Of a stretch of DNA of 37,202 nucleotides, positions 7,829 to 15,585 are shown in pieces. How positions within the stretch are numbered: position 1 is the stretch's first letter; each line of letters starts with the position of its first letter. Under the pieces are notes generated by a model that was not told where the DNA came from, did not search any database, and saw only the letters and a program-made list of their open reading frames with translations. This DNA comes from Actinomycetota bacterium. GTDB taxonomy: Bacteria; Actinomycetota; Actinomycetes; Nanopelagicales; Nanopelagicaceae. A program made the translations under genes and the position numbers. The stretch covers positions 1 through 37,202 of the forward strand of contig WLHC01000008.1 of the NCBI GenBank assembly GCA_009702925.1, read 5' to 3'.

Positions 7829-9219
7829 AGCGAATTTTTTTCAGCTTAGTTCTAATTTTTTGTCTAATATCTCCAGTAATTTCTCCAGCCAACGCAAAAA
7901 ATGAAGTGGGAATCTCAAAAACAGAGATTCTCTTGGGCGCAACCAATCGACAAAATACGGCGACAACGTCTTACCCTCAAGATTTTTTCACCGGTGCACA
8001 AGCATATTTTGATTATTTGAACAGCAAGGGAGGAATTCAAGGTAGAAAAATCCGCTTGATTTTGAGGGATGATAAAGGTTTGACTCAGTACGCCGTTAAT
8101 GAGGCCAATAACTTATTGTCACGAGACAAAGTATTTGCACTGTTTAACTCAGCATCATTTACTTCTGGCCACTTGGCGATGGCCAGCTACTTGAAATTAA
8201 ATGATCGAAATATTCCAAATCTGGCTGTCACTGAGACTTTCTCTCAATTTTCTGATCCAGGCAAGTATAAAACTACTTTTCAGGCTGCACCGAATAATAG
8301 ACAGGAGTTTGCGGTCCTTCTTCATTTCTTGGAAAAATCTTTCAGTACAACACCATTCAATGCCTCATTACCAGGTGATGACACAAAAACTGATTTTAAG
8401 GCAATTCATCAGGCTTCAACGAAGAATTTAGGGACAGTACCATTTAGCTTTCCCAACTCCTTAGGGTGTCCGGGTATTCCATACTTTCAAAACAATGCTG
8501 GAGTCCTTAGTCTGTGGAGAACTCATTGTGGGGGCCCACTAGCATCTCTGGTTATTTCTGATGCCTATCCATTGCTCATTCGTGGTAATTCCATTTCAAC
8601 ACCATTAGGGGCATGGCAAGTTGCTTCGACTCTTTCTAAGAATTTGTATGCTAATTTCTATATGCCTCTTCACACTGACTTACAAGATCCTTATATAGAA
8701 TTTTTCACCAAGGTGTTTAAGGAATTTATTCCTAACCTTGATTTCTCTCTTGAAATTCAAATTGATTCACCAAAGTCTTCTTTTAATTACGTTTCACAAC
8801 AGATGTATGAGGGTGCTAATTCAGCATATGTCCTGTCTCAAGCTATAGCAGCACTTGGTCCTCAACCTACTCGAGCAGGATTGATTGCTTATCTCAGAGA
8901 TAATTCAAAATCACTATCCAGTGCAACATTCCATCCTGTCGATTATTCTTCAGGAAGCAATATTGGTAATACAATTCAATACATCGCTAAGTATGATGGA
9001 AGTAAATGGGTAAAAGTTTCAGACTACTATCTTATAAACCCAAGTGGCACATCAATACAAGTTGTCTCTCCCCAAAGAAAACCGATATTGCCTGATGGTT
9101 TACCTGTTACAAAGAGGGCAGAGCAATCGGCAAACAGCATAACTTGCATGAAGAAAAAAACGACTAAACAAGTGACCGGAACAAACCCGAAGTGTCCTGC
9201 GGGATATAAGAAAATGTAA
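7825..9219 (+). CDS. Type 1 periplasmic-binding-protein family solute receptor
   Basis: This 464-residue exported protein has a signal peptide (MKRIFFSLVLIFCLISPVIS, cleavage near ANAKNE). The fold resembles Leu/Ile/Val-type receptors (Peripla_BP_6): GISKTEILLGATN at the first strand, FFTGAQAYFDYLNSKGGIQG, RKIRLILRDDKG, and a C-terminal QMYEGANSAYVLSQAIAALG helix. No lipobox cysteine is seen, and no ABC permease or ATPase lies nearby, so it is an orphan receptor here. It ends in a 25-residue motif (ITC...NPKCPAGYKK) shared with the upstream gene. The GTG start overlaps the upstream stop by four bases. It is the second gene of the repeat-bounded insert. The substrate is unknown; branched amino acids, amides or urea are family possibilities. 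Confidence 0.82.
   Translation: MKRIFFSLVLIFCLISPVISPANAKNEVGISKTEILLGATNRQNTATTSYPQDFFTGAQAYFDYLNSKGGIQGRKIRLILRDDKGLTQYAVNEANNLLSRDKVFALFNSASFTSGHLAMASYLKLNDRNIPNLAVTETFSQFSDPGKYKTTFQAAPNNRQEFAVLLHFLEKSFSTTPFNASLPGDDTKTDFKAIHQASTKNLGTVPFSFPNSLGCPGIPYFQNNAGVLSLWRTHCGGPLASLVISDAYPLLIRGNSISTPLGAWQVASTLSKNLYANFYMPLHTDLQDPYIEFFTKVFKEFIPNLDFSLEIQIDSPKSSFNYVSQQMYEGANSAYVLSQAIAALGPQPTRAGLIAYLRDNSKSLSSATFHPVDYSSGSNIGNTIQYIAKYDGSKWVKVSDYYLINPSGTSIQVVSPQRKPILPDGLPVTKRAEQSANSITCMKKKTTKQVTGTNPKCPAGYKKM
9139..9213 (+). other. C-terminal Cys/Lys motif, copy B
   Basis: This is the second copy of the 25-codon C-terminal motif, at the end of the solute-binding protein. The spacing of both cysteines, the GYKK end and the position within two residues of the stop match copy A. 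Confidence 0.8.
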
Positions 9220-9224
9220 TCTAT

Positions 9225-9268
9225 TGCTTGAAGACTTCCGTGAGTTCGCAAAGGCTCTACGCGTCTAA
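9225..9268 (+). pseudogene. Remnant of the aminotransferase 3' end
   Basis: In the frame of the original gene this reads LLEDFREFAKALR followed by Val and a TAA stop, against LVEDFREFAKALRA at 6764-6810. It has no start and no upstream body. It is a displaced duplicate left on the far side of the two-gene insert. Confidence 0.85.
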
Positions 9269-9284
9269 TACAAAGAAGAAAAGC
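9228..9284 (+). repeat. 57-bp direct repeat, copy 2
   Basis: Second copy of the repeat at 6770-6826. It also contributes the T-rich tail of the tRNA-Arg terminator on the other strand, so it probably sits in the original tRNA-side context. Confidence 0.9.
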
Positions 9285-9311
9285 CCCCGGTGTGAAAGGC
9301 ACCGAGAGCTT
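9271..9311 (-). terminator. Rho-independent terminator of tRNA-Arg
   Basis: Read on the minus strand, AAGC and CGGTG arms (9311-9308 and 9304-9300) pair with CACCG and GCTT (9292-9288 and 9284-9281) around a seven-base loop. A T-rich tail (TTTTCTTCTTTG) follows. It lies just downstream of tRNA-Arg. It could also slow plus-strand transcription, but there is no T-run on that side. Confidence 0.7.
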
Positions 9312-9317
9312 AACTTG

Positions 9318-9390
9318 TGCGCGCGAAGGGATTCGAACCCCTAACCTTCTGATCCGTAGTCAGATGCTCTATCCGTTGAGCTACGCACGC
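9318..9390 (-). tRNA. tRNA-Arg (anticodon ACG)
   Basis: This is a 73-base cloverleaf. The acceptor GCGTGCG pairs with CGCGCGC (one G-T pair), the anticodon arm is CTGACTACGGATCAG with anticodon ACG, the T-loop is TTCGAAT, and the discriminator is A. CCA is not encoded. The A34 would be converted to inosine to read CGN codons. The copy is intact and is not split by the nearby repeat. Confidence 0.95.
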
Positions 9391-9410
9391 TTATTTAATT
9401 GTGAATCTTA

Positions 9411-9439
9411 ATACTACCCGCTTTTTTTACTTGCCCCAA
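9411..9439 (-). promoter_or_regulatory. Candidate tRNA-Arg promoter
   Basis: On the minus strand, TTGGGG (9439-9434), a 17-base spacer and TAGTAT (9416-9411) place a start near 9404, about 14 bases before the mature tRNA 5' end. The -35 hexamer is identical to that of the aminotransferase promoter. The rest of 9440-9568 shows no gene. Confidence 0.5.
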
Positions 9440-9568
9440 ACGCCACTTGATGGGCCATATTTGTGGTTTTCCCTGATTGAACGAGTGGTTTTTAGTTCAG
9501 ATTAGTTCTAAATCGAATCGATGCTCGCGGGAGAAAAACAAAGAGGGTCAGTCCTTGATCTCTTGAGT

Positions 9569-11095
9569 TTAACCTCGACGGAAAATTTCTCTGGAAATAA
9601 GACTTAAAAGTGTCTTTAGGAAAATCAATAGTTGTCGCGGTGAATTTATCTTTCTGCCTTCTCGCTTTAAAAAACTGAAAAAGTGTCTAATGAGAGTGTT
9701 TTTACCACGTTGAACCTTCGCAAATTGATCATCATTTAACCATTCGGTTCCCCATAAGTTAGAAATGTTTTGATGTAATGTTCCATCAAATTTTGCAGCA
9801 CGAGCTAAGGCTGGGGCAAAAACTGCTAATGCTCTTTGATCTTTCTTATCAACAACACCTACTAACCCTTGTTCGCTGGAAAGTAAATATTCTGTTAGCT
9901 CCTTCAGATTTACTGATGTCTTTGCATCTGCAAAAACATAATAAGGAGTAGACCCGGATTCAAACTCTTCTAGAACCCATTCGATTGTTATCAGTTGATC
10001 TGTAGGAATTGTTTTAAACGTGAACTGTGGATCCTGAGAGAGCCAGTTCCTGATCTCACGAAGATCGGTATACAAATCACCCACTGGTGTGTATCGGCGG
10101 TTCAAAAGTGTCCAAGGTGCAAGAAGAGTAAAACTTGCTGTAGATCCTGGGATCGCAAGTAGTTTTTCTCGCAGATTTAAAATCTGTTCAAGCGTTGTAT
10201 CACGCGCGTCAACTATGACTTGGTATGTAGGGACTAACCAGTTAAATTTACTTTTTTCTCGAATTCGATACATCTGTGGAATGTATTGTGCAAAGGTTGG
10301 GTCGTTATGTCTTTGAATCTGATTTTTATGTACTTCCACTGTGCTGTATCCAAGATGCCATGAAAGAGCTTGGCGATCGACCACTGTTCTCAAACCGTTA
10401 ACAAAAACTCGCCACCCCAGCTCTGTATCTTCACCTGTTATGAGATTACGGTTGTAACCACCTAAAGCTTTCCACTGTTTATTTTTCATAGAAAAAGTTG
10501 CACCAACAAAAGCACGATAACCATCAATTCCTGGCTTCTCTAGATCGTTAGTTAGAGAAACTCGCGCCTCCCACAGTTCTTTGCCCCAACTTTCTTTATG
10601 CAGGTTTTCAAATCCATCTGTGGTTAGAGCTTGAACCAATTCTTGCGGTGTGTAGTGCCAATCCTTAACAAAACGCTTCCAACCAAGCACAACATAGTCA
10701 TCGGCATCATGATGCCATTTCATGTGGTGGGCAAGGTGATCTGGTTCAAAAACCATATCTGCGTCAATAAACCACAAGACATCTGTTTTTATCTGCGAAA
10801 CCATGTCAGAGGTTGCAGCAGTCTTGCCCCACTTACCTTCGCTATTTCTATAGGTAACCAACTTAGTATTTTTAGGACGAATCTTTGGAAGCATAAGTGG
10901 CTTCGCACTTCCATCGTCAATGATGTAAACATTAGTTAATTTTGCGGGATAGCTCTGGGCTGAAAGTGAAGCCAGTACTAAATCCAACTTTTCCTGACCA
11001 TCTCTGCAGGCAATAACAATGCCAACACTAAGCCTTGGTTTTGGTGCGATTACCAAACCATGCGGCCTGGTAAAGCGGAAGGTTCCTAACTTCAT
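9569..11095 (-). CDS. Glycosyltransferase family 2 protein
   Basis: This protein has a GT-A fold domain at roughly residues 23-270: LSVGIVIACRDGQEKLDLVL, NVYIIDDGS (nucleotide binding), VLWFIDADMVFEPDH (DxD-type metal site) and ITGEDTELGWRVF (ED and W acceptor-site motif). The C-terminal half (about 275-508) has no recognised domain. No signal peptide or clear membrane span is seen, so it probably acts at the cytoplasmic membrane face. The ATG at 11095 is preferred over the longer frame from 11125 because it makes a standard ATGA overlap with the upstream glycosyltransferase stop, giving 508 residues. It probably helps build the glycan that the divergent sulfation operon modifies. Confidence 0.85.
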   Translation of the reverse strand: MKLGTFRFTRPHGLVIAPKPRLSVGIVIACRDGQEKLDLVLASLSAQSYPAKLTNVYIIDDGSAKPLMLPKIRPKNTKLVTYRNSEGKWGKTAATSDMVSQIKTDVLWFIDADMVFEPDHLAHHMKWHHDADDYVVLGWKRFVKDWHYTPQELVQALTTDGFENLHKESWGKELWEARVSLTNDLEKPGIDGYRAFVGATFSMKNKQWKALGGYNRNLITGEDTELGWRVFVNGLRTVVDRQALSWHLGYSTVEVHKNQIQRHNDPTFAQYIPQMYRIREKSKFNWLVPTYQVIVDARDTTLEQILNLREKLLAIPGSTASFTLLAPWTLLNRRYTPVGDLYTDLREIRNWLSQDPQFTFKTIPTDQLITIEWVLEEFESGSTPYYVFADAKTSVNLKELTEYLLSSEQGLVGVVDKKDQRALAVFAPALARAAKFDGTLHQNISNLWGTEWLNDDQFAKVQRGKNTLIRHFFSFLKREGRKINSPRQLLIFLKTLLSLISREIFRRG

Positions 11096-11910
11096 TTCTG
11101 AACTCCAAAGATTTGATGAGACCAAAGCCCAACAGTTTTTTCATTTATGTTATTTAAATATTTTGAGTAGTTTGTTACATATGTATGGGGTGTAAAACCA
11201 CGACGGTAGATATACCCAGCCCCAAATGTTCGCCAGATCTTTCCGCCATTACTTGTTACACCGTTTAGAAGAAAATGATCTACTGCAGAACTCCCACTGC
11301 CAAACCAACCAGCAGTTTGAGCCGTGGTGCGCTTGGCCAGAATTGTTCCTCCACAGATCCAGTCACTGTAGTGCTCGACTGTTTGCATGCTTCCTCGAGA
11401 GAATTTTCGCACAGTTATGTTCAAGGGTTCCAAATAAATATAGTTCATTGCCCGTCCAACAACTTCAGCTCCCGTGTCTAAGGCGGCATCTAGTAAATCT
11501 CTCAGGTGCTCTGGGCCGTAATAGTCGTCATCATCCATCTTTGCAATAAAATCACAACTACTTTCCTGTGCCAGTGAAGATAGAATTGTTCCTAAAGTGT
11601 TGTCAGCGTCGAATTTTTGAACAAATACTTTTACTTTCCGACGATTAAGAGCAGAGATCTGTTTTTTATGAAGCCCTGTTAACTCAACTGCATGTAGCCC
11701 TAATCTCAGTTCAAATGTTGCAAGAGATTGCTGCAACAACTGAGAAAGCAAAGAAGTTAAATCATCCGGGCGGATAGTTGCTACTAAAACAGAAACAGAG
11801 GGGTACTTTTTAATTCTTGATCGTCGTTCTTTGCGCAAGCCCTCTATAAAGGCAATTTCCTGCGAAAATGTAGTGAACCGATTCAGAGTATTTGGCTGAT
11901 TCGATGACAT
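11092..11910 (-). CDS. Glycosyltransferase family 2 protein
   Basis: This 272-residue GT-A type glycosyltransferase carries YPSVSVLVATIRPDDLTSLL, a helix and strand leading to the acidic metal site DFIAKMDDDDYYGPEHL (about residues 117-133), and a later GSSAVDHFLLNGV acceptor-side segment. It is shorter than its partner and consists of the catalytic domain only. It is the first gene of a minus-strand pair coupled by an ATGA overlap. TAGTCT lies six bases before the ATG, so the mRNA is probably leaderless. The sugar donor and acceptor cannot be read from the sequence. The divergent neighbour is a sulfotransferase, which suggests a shared glycan pathway. Confidence 0.83.
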   Translation of the reverse strand: MSSNQPNTLNRFTTFSQEIAFIEGLRKERRSRIKKYPSVSVLVATIRPDDLTSLLSQLLQQSLATFELRLGLHAVELTGLHKKQISALNRRKVKVFVQKFDADNTLGTILSSLAQESSCDFIAKMDDDDYYGPEHLRDLLDAALDTGAEVVGRAMNYIYLEPLNITVRKFSRGSMQTVEHYSDWICGGTILAKRTTAQTAGWFGSGSSAVDHFLLNGVTSNGGKIWRTFGAGYIYRRGFTPHTYVTNYSKYLNNINEKTVGLWSHQIFGVQK

Positions 11911-11916
11911 GGGCTA

Positions 11917-11922
11917 AGACTA
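11917..11922 (-). promoter_or_regulatory. -10 element for leaderless glycosyltransferase mRNA
   Basis: TAGTCT on the minus strand, six bases (TAGCCC), then the ATG at 11910. It mirrors the element for the divergent sulfotransferase 24 bases away. Confidence 0.6.
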
Positions 11923-11945
11923 CCAATAAATAAATGAGCCACTGA

Positions 11946-11951
11946 TAGGAT
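11946..11951 (+). promoter_or_regulatory. -10 element for leaderless sulfotransferase mRNA
   Basis: TAGGAT, six bases (TTAGAA), then the ATG at 11958. With the minus-strand partner it forms a compact divergent promoter inside a 47-base intergenic gap. Confidence 0.6.
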
Positions 11952-11957
11952 TTAGAA

Positions 11958-12860
11958 ATGTCTGATCAGCAAAAGATGAGGAAAAGACTTAGTAAATTAA
12001 CGCTGATCTTCGCTATCAAGAGGGTGATTTTAGACGTTATAGATCTATCTAAGTACATCTACTACCGGTTTTTTAATCGGCGCTCAGATAAAAAGTCGAA
12101 AATAGTTTTTGTTGTCTCTTTCCCGCGTTCTGGAACACATGCTTTAGGTAGCTTGCTTGCAAACGAAGATGTTGGTTTTCACTACTATGGAGAATTTTTT
12201 ATATTCAACGCATGGAATTCTCAAGTTGGAAAAATAAATCGTTACTATCCATTTTTTGCATTACGATTTTTCACCGAGTTTCGTGCCCAACGAAAAAAAT
12301 GGCAGTACCTGCGTTTTGAAAAGACTTCACTAGATGCTGCTCGTACTTTAAGAGCAATCAGTAAGCTTCCGGGAGTTCATGTAATCAAGATATTCCCCCA
12401 GCATTTTTCGGATCCTCTCCTTCACTCTTTGATCGCTGAGTTCAAACCACATATTATTTTCTTGCGTCGTAATCACCTTGATAGGTTTGTCTCGCATAAG
12501 AAAGCCAATGCGACAGGTAATTGGCATACTTCCGCGACTTCTGCTGTAGAAATAGATCTGAATCCAACTGAGTTTGACCGATTTATTAAGAATTATTCAA
12601 AATTTTATGAAGATACCCTTCGTTTTGCAGTGGCTCAAGGGTGTTCGATTCTGGATCTTGAGTTTAAGGATCTTCACAACCCAGAAAAAGTTCGACAAAT
12701 GCAACAATTTGCTCAGTTTGATGGATTTAAGGACTGGGAAGAGTTAATTGTGGCTCCAACTACCCGCAAGCAAGATAGTTCTAGTAAAGTCCAAGATGAC
12801 TTCCTTGCTACCACCGGTAAAAGTTATGCGGACTTTGAATTCAAAAGGATTGAGCCATGA
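11958..12860 (+). CDS. PAPS-dependent sulfotransferase family protein
   Basis: This 300-residue protein has the 5'-phosphosulfate loop [15 protein letters not shown] at residues 53-67 and a 3'-phosphate-binding strand-helix [19 protein letters not shown] near residue 165-185, both diagnostic of the sulfotransferase fold. The N-terminal 40 residues are basic and amphipathic and could sit at the membrane. It would transfer sulfate from PAPS to a carbohydrate or lipid hydroxyl. It is the first gene of a four-gene operon that also makes PAPS: its stop overlaps the cysD start by four bases (ATGA). The acceptor is unknown; the divergent glycosyltransferases suggest a glycan. Confidence 0.83.
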   Translation: MSDQQKMRKRLSKLTLIFAIKRVILDVIDLSKYIYYRFFNRRSDKKSKIVFVVSFPRSGTHALGSLLANEDVGFHYYGEFFIFNAWNSQVGKINRYYPFFALRFFTEFRAQRKKWQYLRFEKTSLDAARTLRAISKLPGVHVIKIFPQHFSDPLLHSLIAEFKPHIIFLRRNHLDRFVSHKKANATGNWHTSATSAVEIDLNPTEFDRFIKNYSKFYEDTLRFAVAQGCSILDLEFKDLHNPEKVRQMQQFAQFDGFKDWEELIVAPTTRKQDSSSKVQDDFLATTGKSYADFEFKRIEP

Positions 12861-13762
12861 ATAAAATAGCAGCGATTCTTAAGGAACTCGAAGCAGAATC
12901 TATTGAGATTTTTCGCGAAACAGCAGCAAGCTTTCGAAAGCCTGTAATTATGTACTCGATCGGCAAAGACTCTACCGTGATGCTTCATATTGCGAGAAAA
13001 GCTTTTTACCCTGCACCTATTCCTTTCCCTCTTTTGCATATCGATACAACGTGGCAGTTTAAAGAAATGATTACCTTTAGAGATGAAATTGTTAAGGAAA
13101 CTAAATCACAGTTGATTGCTCATATAAATGAAGCTGGTGTGCGAGATAACATCAATCCATTTGATGCAGGAATTTCTGAGTACACCCGAGTAATGAATAC
13201 CGTGGCTCTTCGTGAAGCCTTAGATTTGCACGGCTTTGATGCTGCCCTTGGTGGATCCCGGCGTGATGAAGAAAAAAGCCGCGCAAAAGAGCGCATTTTT
13301 AGTGTGCGAGATCCTGGTCATCGCTGGAATCCAAGAGAACAGCGCCCGGAACTTTGGCGCACCTATAACACTCGTTTGGCTCCTGAACAAACAATGCGAG
13401 TCTTTCCTATTAATGACTGGACCGAGGCTGACATCTGGCATTACATATTGCAAGAGAACATAAAGGTAAGTTCTTTGTATCTTGCCAAAGATCGCCCAGT
13501 GGTTAAACGCGGAGATCAATTGATTATGGTTGATGATGACAGGTATCCATTGTTAGATGGTGAGAAGCCAACTATGCAACGTGTTCGCTTTCGAACACTG
13601 GGTTGTTATCCATTAACTGCTGCCGTTGAATCTAATGCTTCGACTATCGAAGAGGTGGTTGAAGAAGTATTAAATGTGAAGCTTAGTGAGAGAGCTACAC
13701 GTCTTATAGATGGAGAAAATGAAGACTCCATGGAAAAGAAAAAGACGGAAGGTTACTTCTAA
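12857..13762 (+). CDS. cysD: Sulfate adenylyltransferase subunit 2
   Basis: This 301-residue PP-loop ATP pyrophosphatase subunit carries [20 protein letters not shown] with the loop SIGKDS at 34-39, followed by [31 protein letters not shown] and the C-terminal [12 protein letters not shown]. These are conserved CysD features. With CysN it forms ATP sulfurylase, making APS from ATP and sulfate at the cost of GTP hydrolysis. The length matches the family. It overlaps the sulfotransferase stop (ATGA) and its TAA overlaps the cysNC ATG (TAATG), so the stoichiometry is probably set by coupled translation. Confidence 0.96.
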   Translation: MNKIAAILKELEAESIEIFRETAASFRKPVIMYSIGKDSTVMLHIARKAFYPAPIPFPLLHIDTTWQFKEMITFRDEIVKETKSQLIAHINEAGVRDNINPFDAGISEYTRVMNTVALREALDLHGFDAALGGSRRDEEKSRAKERIFSVRDPGHRWNPREQRPELWRTYNTRLAPEQTMRVFPINDWTEADIWHYILQENIKVSSLYLAKDRPVVKRGDQLIMVDDDRYPLLDGEKPTMQRVRFRTLGCYPLTAAVESNASTIEEVVEEVLNVKLSERATRLIDGENEDSMEKKKTEGYF

Positions 13763-15585
13763 TGTCTGGAGCAATTGTTCGACTTCTAACTTGTGGCAGC
13801 GTTGACGACGGGAAAAGCACGCTTATCGGTCGTTTATTGGTGGAAACGGACAGCGTCCCACATGACACCATAGGCGCAGCAAAAAAAGTTAGGCGAAGTG
13901 GATCAACTATCGCTGCAGGTGAGATTGACTTTAGTCTGCTCACTGATGGTCTTGAGGCAGAACGCGAGCAGGGAATCACAATCGATGTGGCCTACCGTTC
14001 TATGAAACTATTAGATGGAAAGCGATTGATCATTAGTGATGCACCAGGTCATGAGCAGTACACAAGAAACATGGTAGTTGCTGCATCCCGTGCTGATATC
14101 GGCTTAGTTTTAGTTGATGCAATGAAAGGGGTTAGAACACAAACCCTTAGACACTTAACGATCTGTTCCCTCATGGGTGTTTCTCGCATAATTATTGCGA
14201 TTAATAAGTTGGATGCCGTCGATTATAAGCAAGAAGTCTTTGATTCTATTTCTAAAGAAGTAAGCCGCGCAGTTGAACGTCTTGATGTTAAAGATATACA
14301 CATTATTCCAATGAGCGCTCTAGCCGGCGACAATGTTGTTTACAAAAGCAAAAATATGCCTTGGTACTCATCACAAAGTCTGCTCGAAGCTATTCAAGGT
14401 TGGGAAAAACCAATCGATAAAACAGCAAGTGGAATGATGCGAATTCAGATGATTGCTCGTGCAGAAAATTTTCGCGGAGTATCAGGAACTGTTAGACGGG
14501 GTTCATTTTCTCAAGGTGACGAGATAACAATTTTTCCAAGTAACAAAAAAGCCACAATTTCTTCGATTGTAGTTTTTGAAAATGAGATAAAGCTCGCCAA
14601 AACTGAGGAGGCAGTCACTTTGGTTTTAGAGCCAGAGGTTGATGCAACTCGCGGCGATGTTATTGCTCAAAATGCTGATGATTTAGTAGGCGCCGATCGT
14701 TTTGCAGCTCATGTTGTCTGGCTCAATGAAGAGGAGTTAATACATTCGCGCTCTTATCTAATGATGAGCGGGCCAACGACAACGCCGGCCATGATCACAA
14801 AGATACGACATAAAATCGATGTTAATACAGGCGAGCACCTTTCAACAGAGACTCTCAAAATGAATGAGATTGGTGATGTTGAGGTTGCATCTGATATCCC
14901 AATTGTAATGCGACCTTACTTGGATGATCGTGAGTTTGGTAATTTTATTCTTGTAGACCGGCTAACTTTAAAAACTGTTGGTGCTGGAATGATTAAGCAC
15001 GCACTGCGACGCTCTTCTAACGTTACTCACCAAGATTATGAAGTTAACAAGTTACAGCGAAGTGCGCAGAAAAATCAGAAAGCTAAAGTTGTTTGGCTAA
15101 CCGGTTTATCTGGTTCTGGAAAATCAACAATTGCTAACGCCCTTGAGAAGCGTCTTTTTGCACAAGGGGTACATTCTTATGTATTAGATGGTGACAATTT
15201 GCGCATGGGATTAAATATGGATCTTGGCTTTACATCAACTGATAGAGCAGAAAATGTTAGACGAGTCTCTGAAGTAGCAAAATTGATGGTAGATGCTGGG
15301 TTAGTTGTAATTTCTGCACTGGTAAGTCCGTTTGAAGTTGATCGCCAGCGGGCAAAGAGTATTTTTGAAGATGGTGAGTTCATTGAAGTATTTGTCGATA
15401 CGCCCGTAGAGGTATGTCGATCTCGTGATCCAAAGGGCCTCTATAAGAAATCTGCAGCAGGTGAGATCCCTAACTTCACGGGAGTTGGCCAAGATTACGA
15501 ACCACCAGTATCTCCAACACTAACCGTTGATGGAACAACACCAATCGATGAAATTGTCGAGAAGATCATTAAGGTTCTTCTGTGA
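13762..15585 (+). CDS. cysNC: Fused sulfate adenylyltransferase subunit 1 / APS kinase
   Basis: This 607-residue bifunctional protein has an EF-Tu-like GTPase in residues 1 to about 215, with LTCGSVDDGKSTLIGRLL, DAPGHEQYTRNM and INKLD. Beta-barrel domains follow to about 420. The C-terminal APS kinase (about 440-607) has VVWLTGLSGSGKSTIANAL, LDGDNLRMGLN, and FVDTPVEVCRSRDPKGLYKKSAAG. The CysN part activates sulfate with CysD; the CysC part phosphorylates APS to PAPS. The same fusion occurs in mycobacteria and in rhizobial NodQ. The P-loop of the kinase is intact, so the domain should be active. No PAPS or APS reductase is in the window, so the PAPS here is most likely for the adjoining sulfotransferase. 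Confidence 0.96.
   Translation: MSGAIVRLLTCGSVDDGKSTLIGRLLVETDSVPHDTIGAAKKVRRSGSTIAAGEIDFSLLTDGLEAEREQGITIDVAYRSMKLLDGKRLIISDAPGHEQYTRNMVVAASRADIGLVLVDAMKGVRTQTLRHLTICSLMGVSRIIIAINKLDAVDYKQEVFDSISKEVSRAVERLDVKDIHIIPMSALAGDNVVYKSKNMPWYSSQSLLEAIQGWEKPIDKTASGMMRIQMIARAENFRGVSGTVRRGSFSQGDEITIFPSNKKATISSIVVFENEIKLAKTEEAVTLVLEPEVDATRGDVIAQNADDLVGADRFAAHVVWLNEEELIHSRSYLMMSGPTTTPAMITKIRHKIDVNTGEHLSTETLKMNEIGDVEVASDIPIVMRPYLDDREFGNFILVDRLTLKTVGAGMIKHALRRSSNVTHQDYEVNKLQRSAQKNQKAKVVWLTGLSGSGKSTIANALEKRLFAQGVHSYVLDGDNLRMGLNMDLGFTSTDRAENVRRVSEVAKLMVDAGLVVISALVSPFEVDRQRAKSIFEDGEFIEVFVDTPVEVCRSRDPKGLYKKSAAGEIPNFTGVGQDYEPPVSPTLTVDGTTPIDEIVEKIIKVLL

Noticed and set aside
6770-9284. Insertion sequence or transposon
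   Set aside because: No transposase, no terminal inverted repeats seen, and a 57-bp flanking duplication is too long for a usual target-site duplication.
9318-9390. tRNA-Arg as the attachment site of the insert
   Set aside because: The duplicated sequence is the aminotransferase 3' end plus terminator tail. No part of the tRNA is repeated at 6770-6943.
12857-15585. CysD/CysNC as assimilatory sulfate reduction genes
   Set aside because: No reductase or cysteine-synthesis gene is linked, while a sulfotransferase is translationally coupled. A role in assimilation elsewhere cannot be fully excluded.
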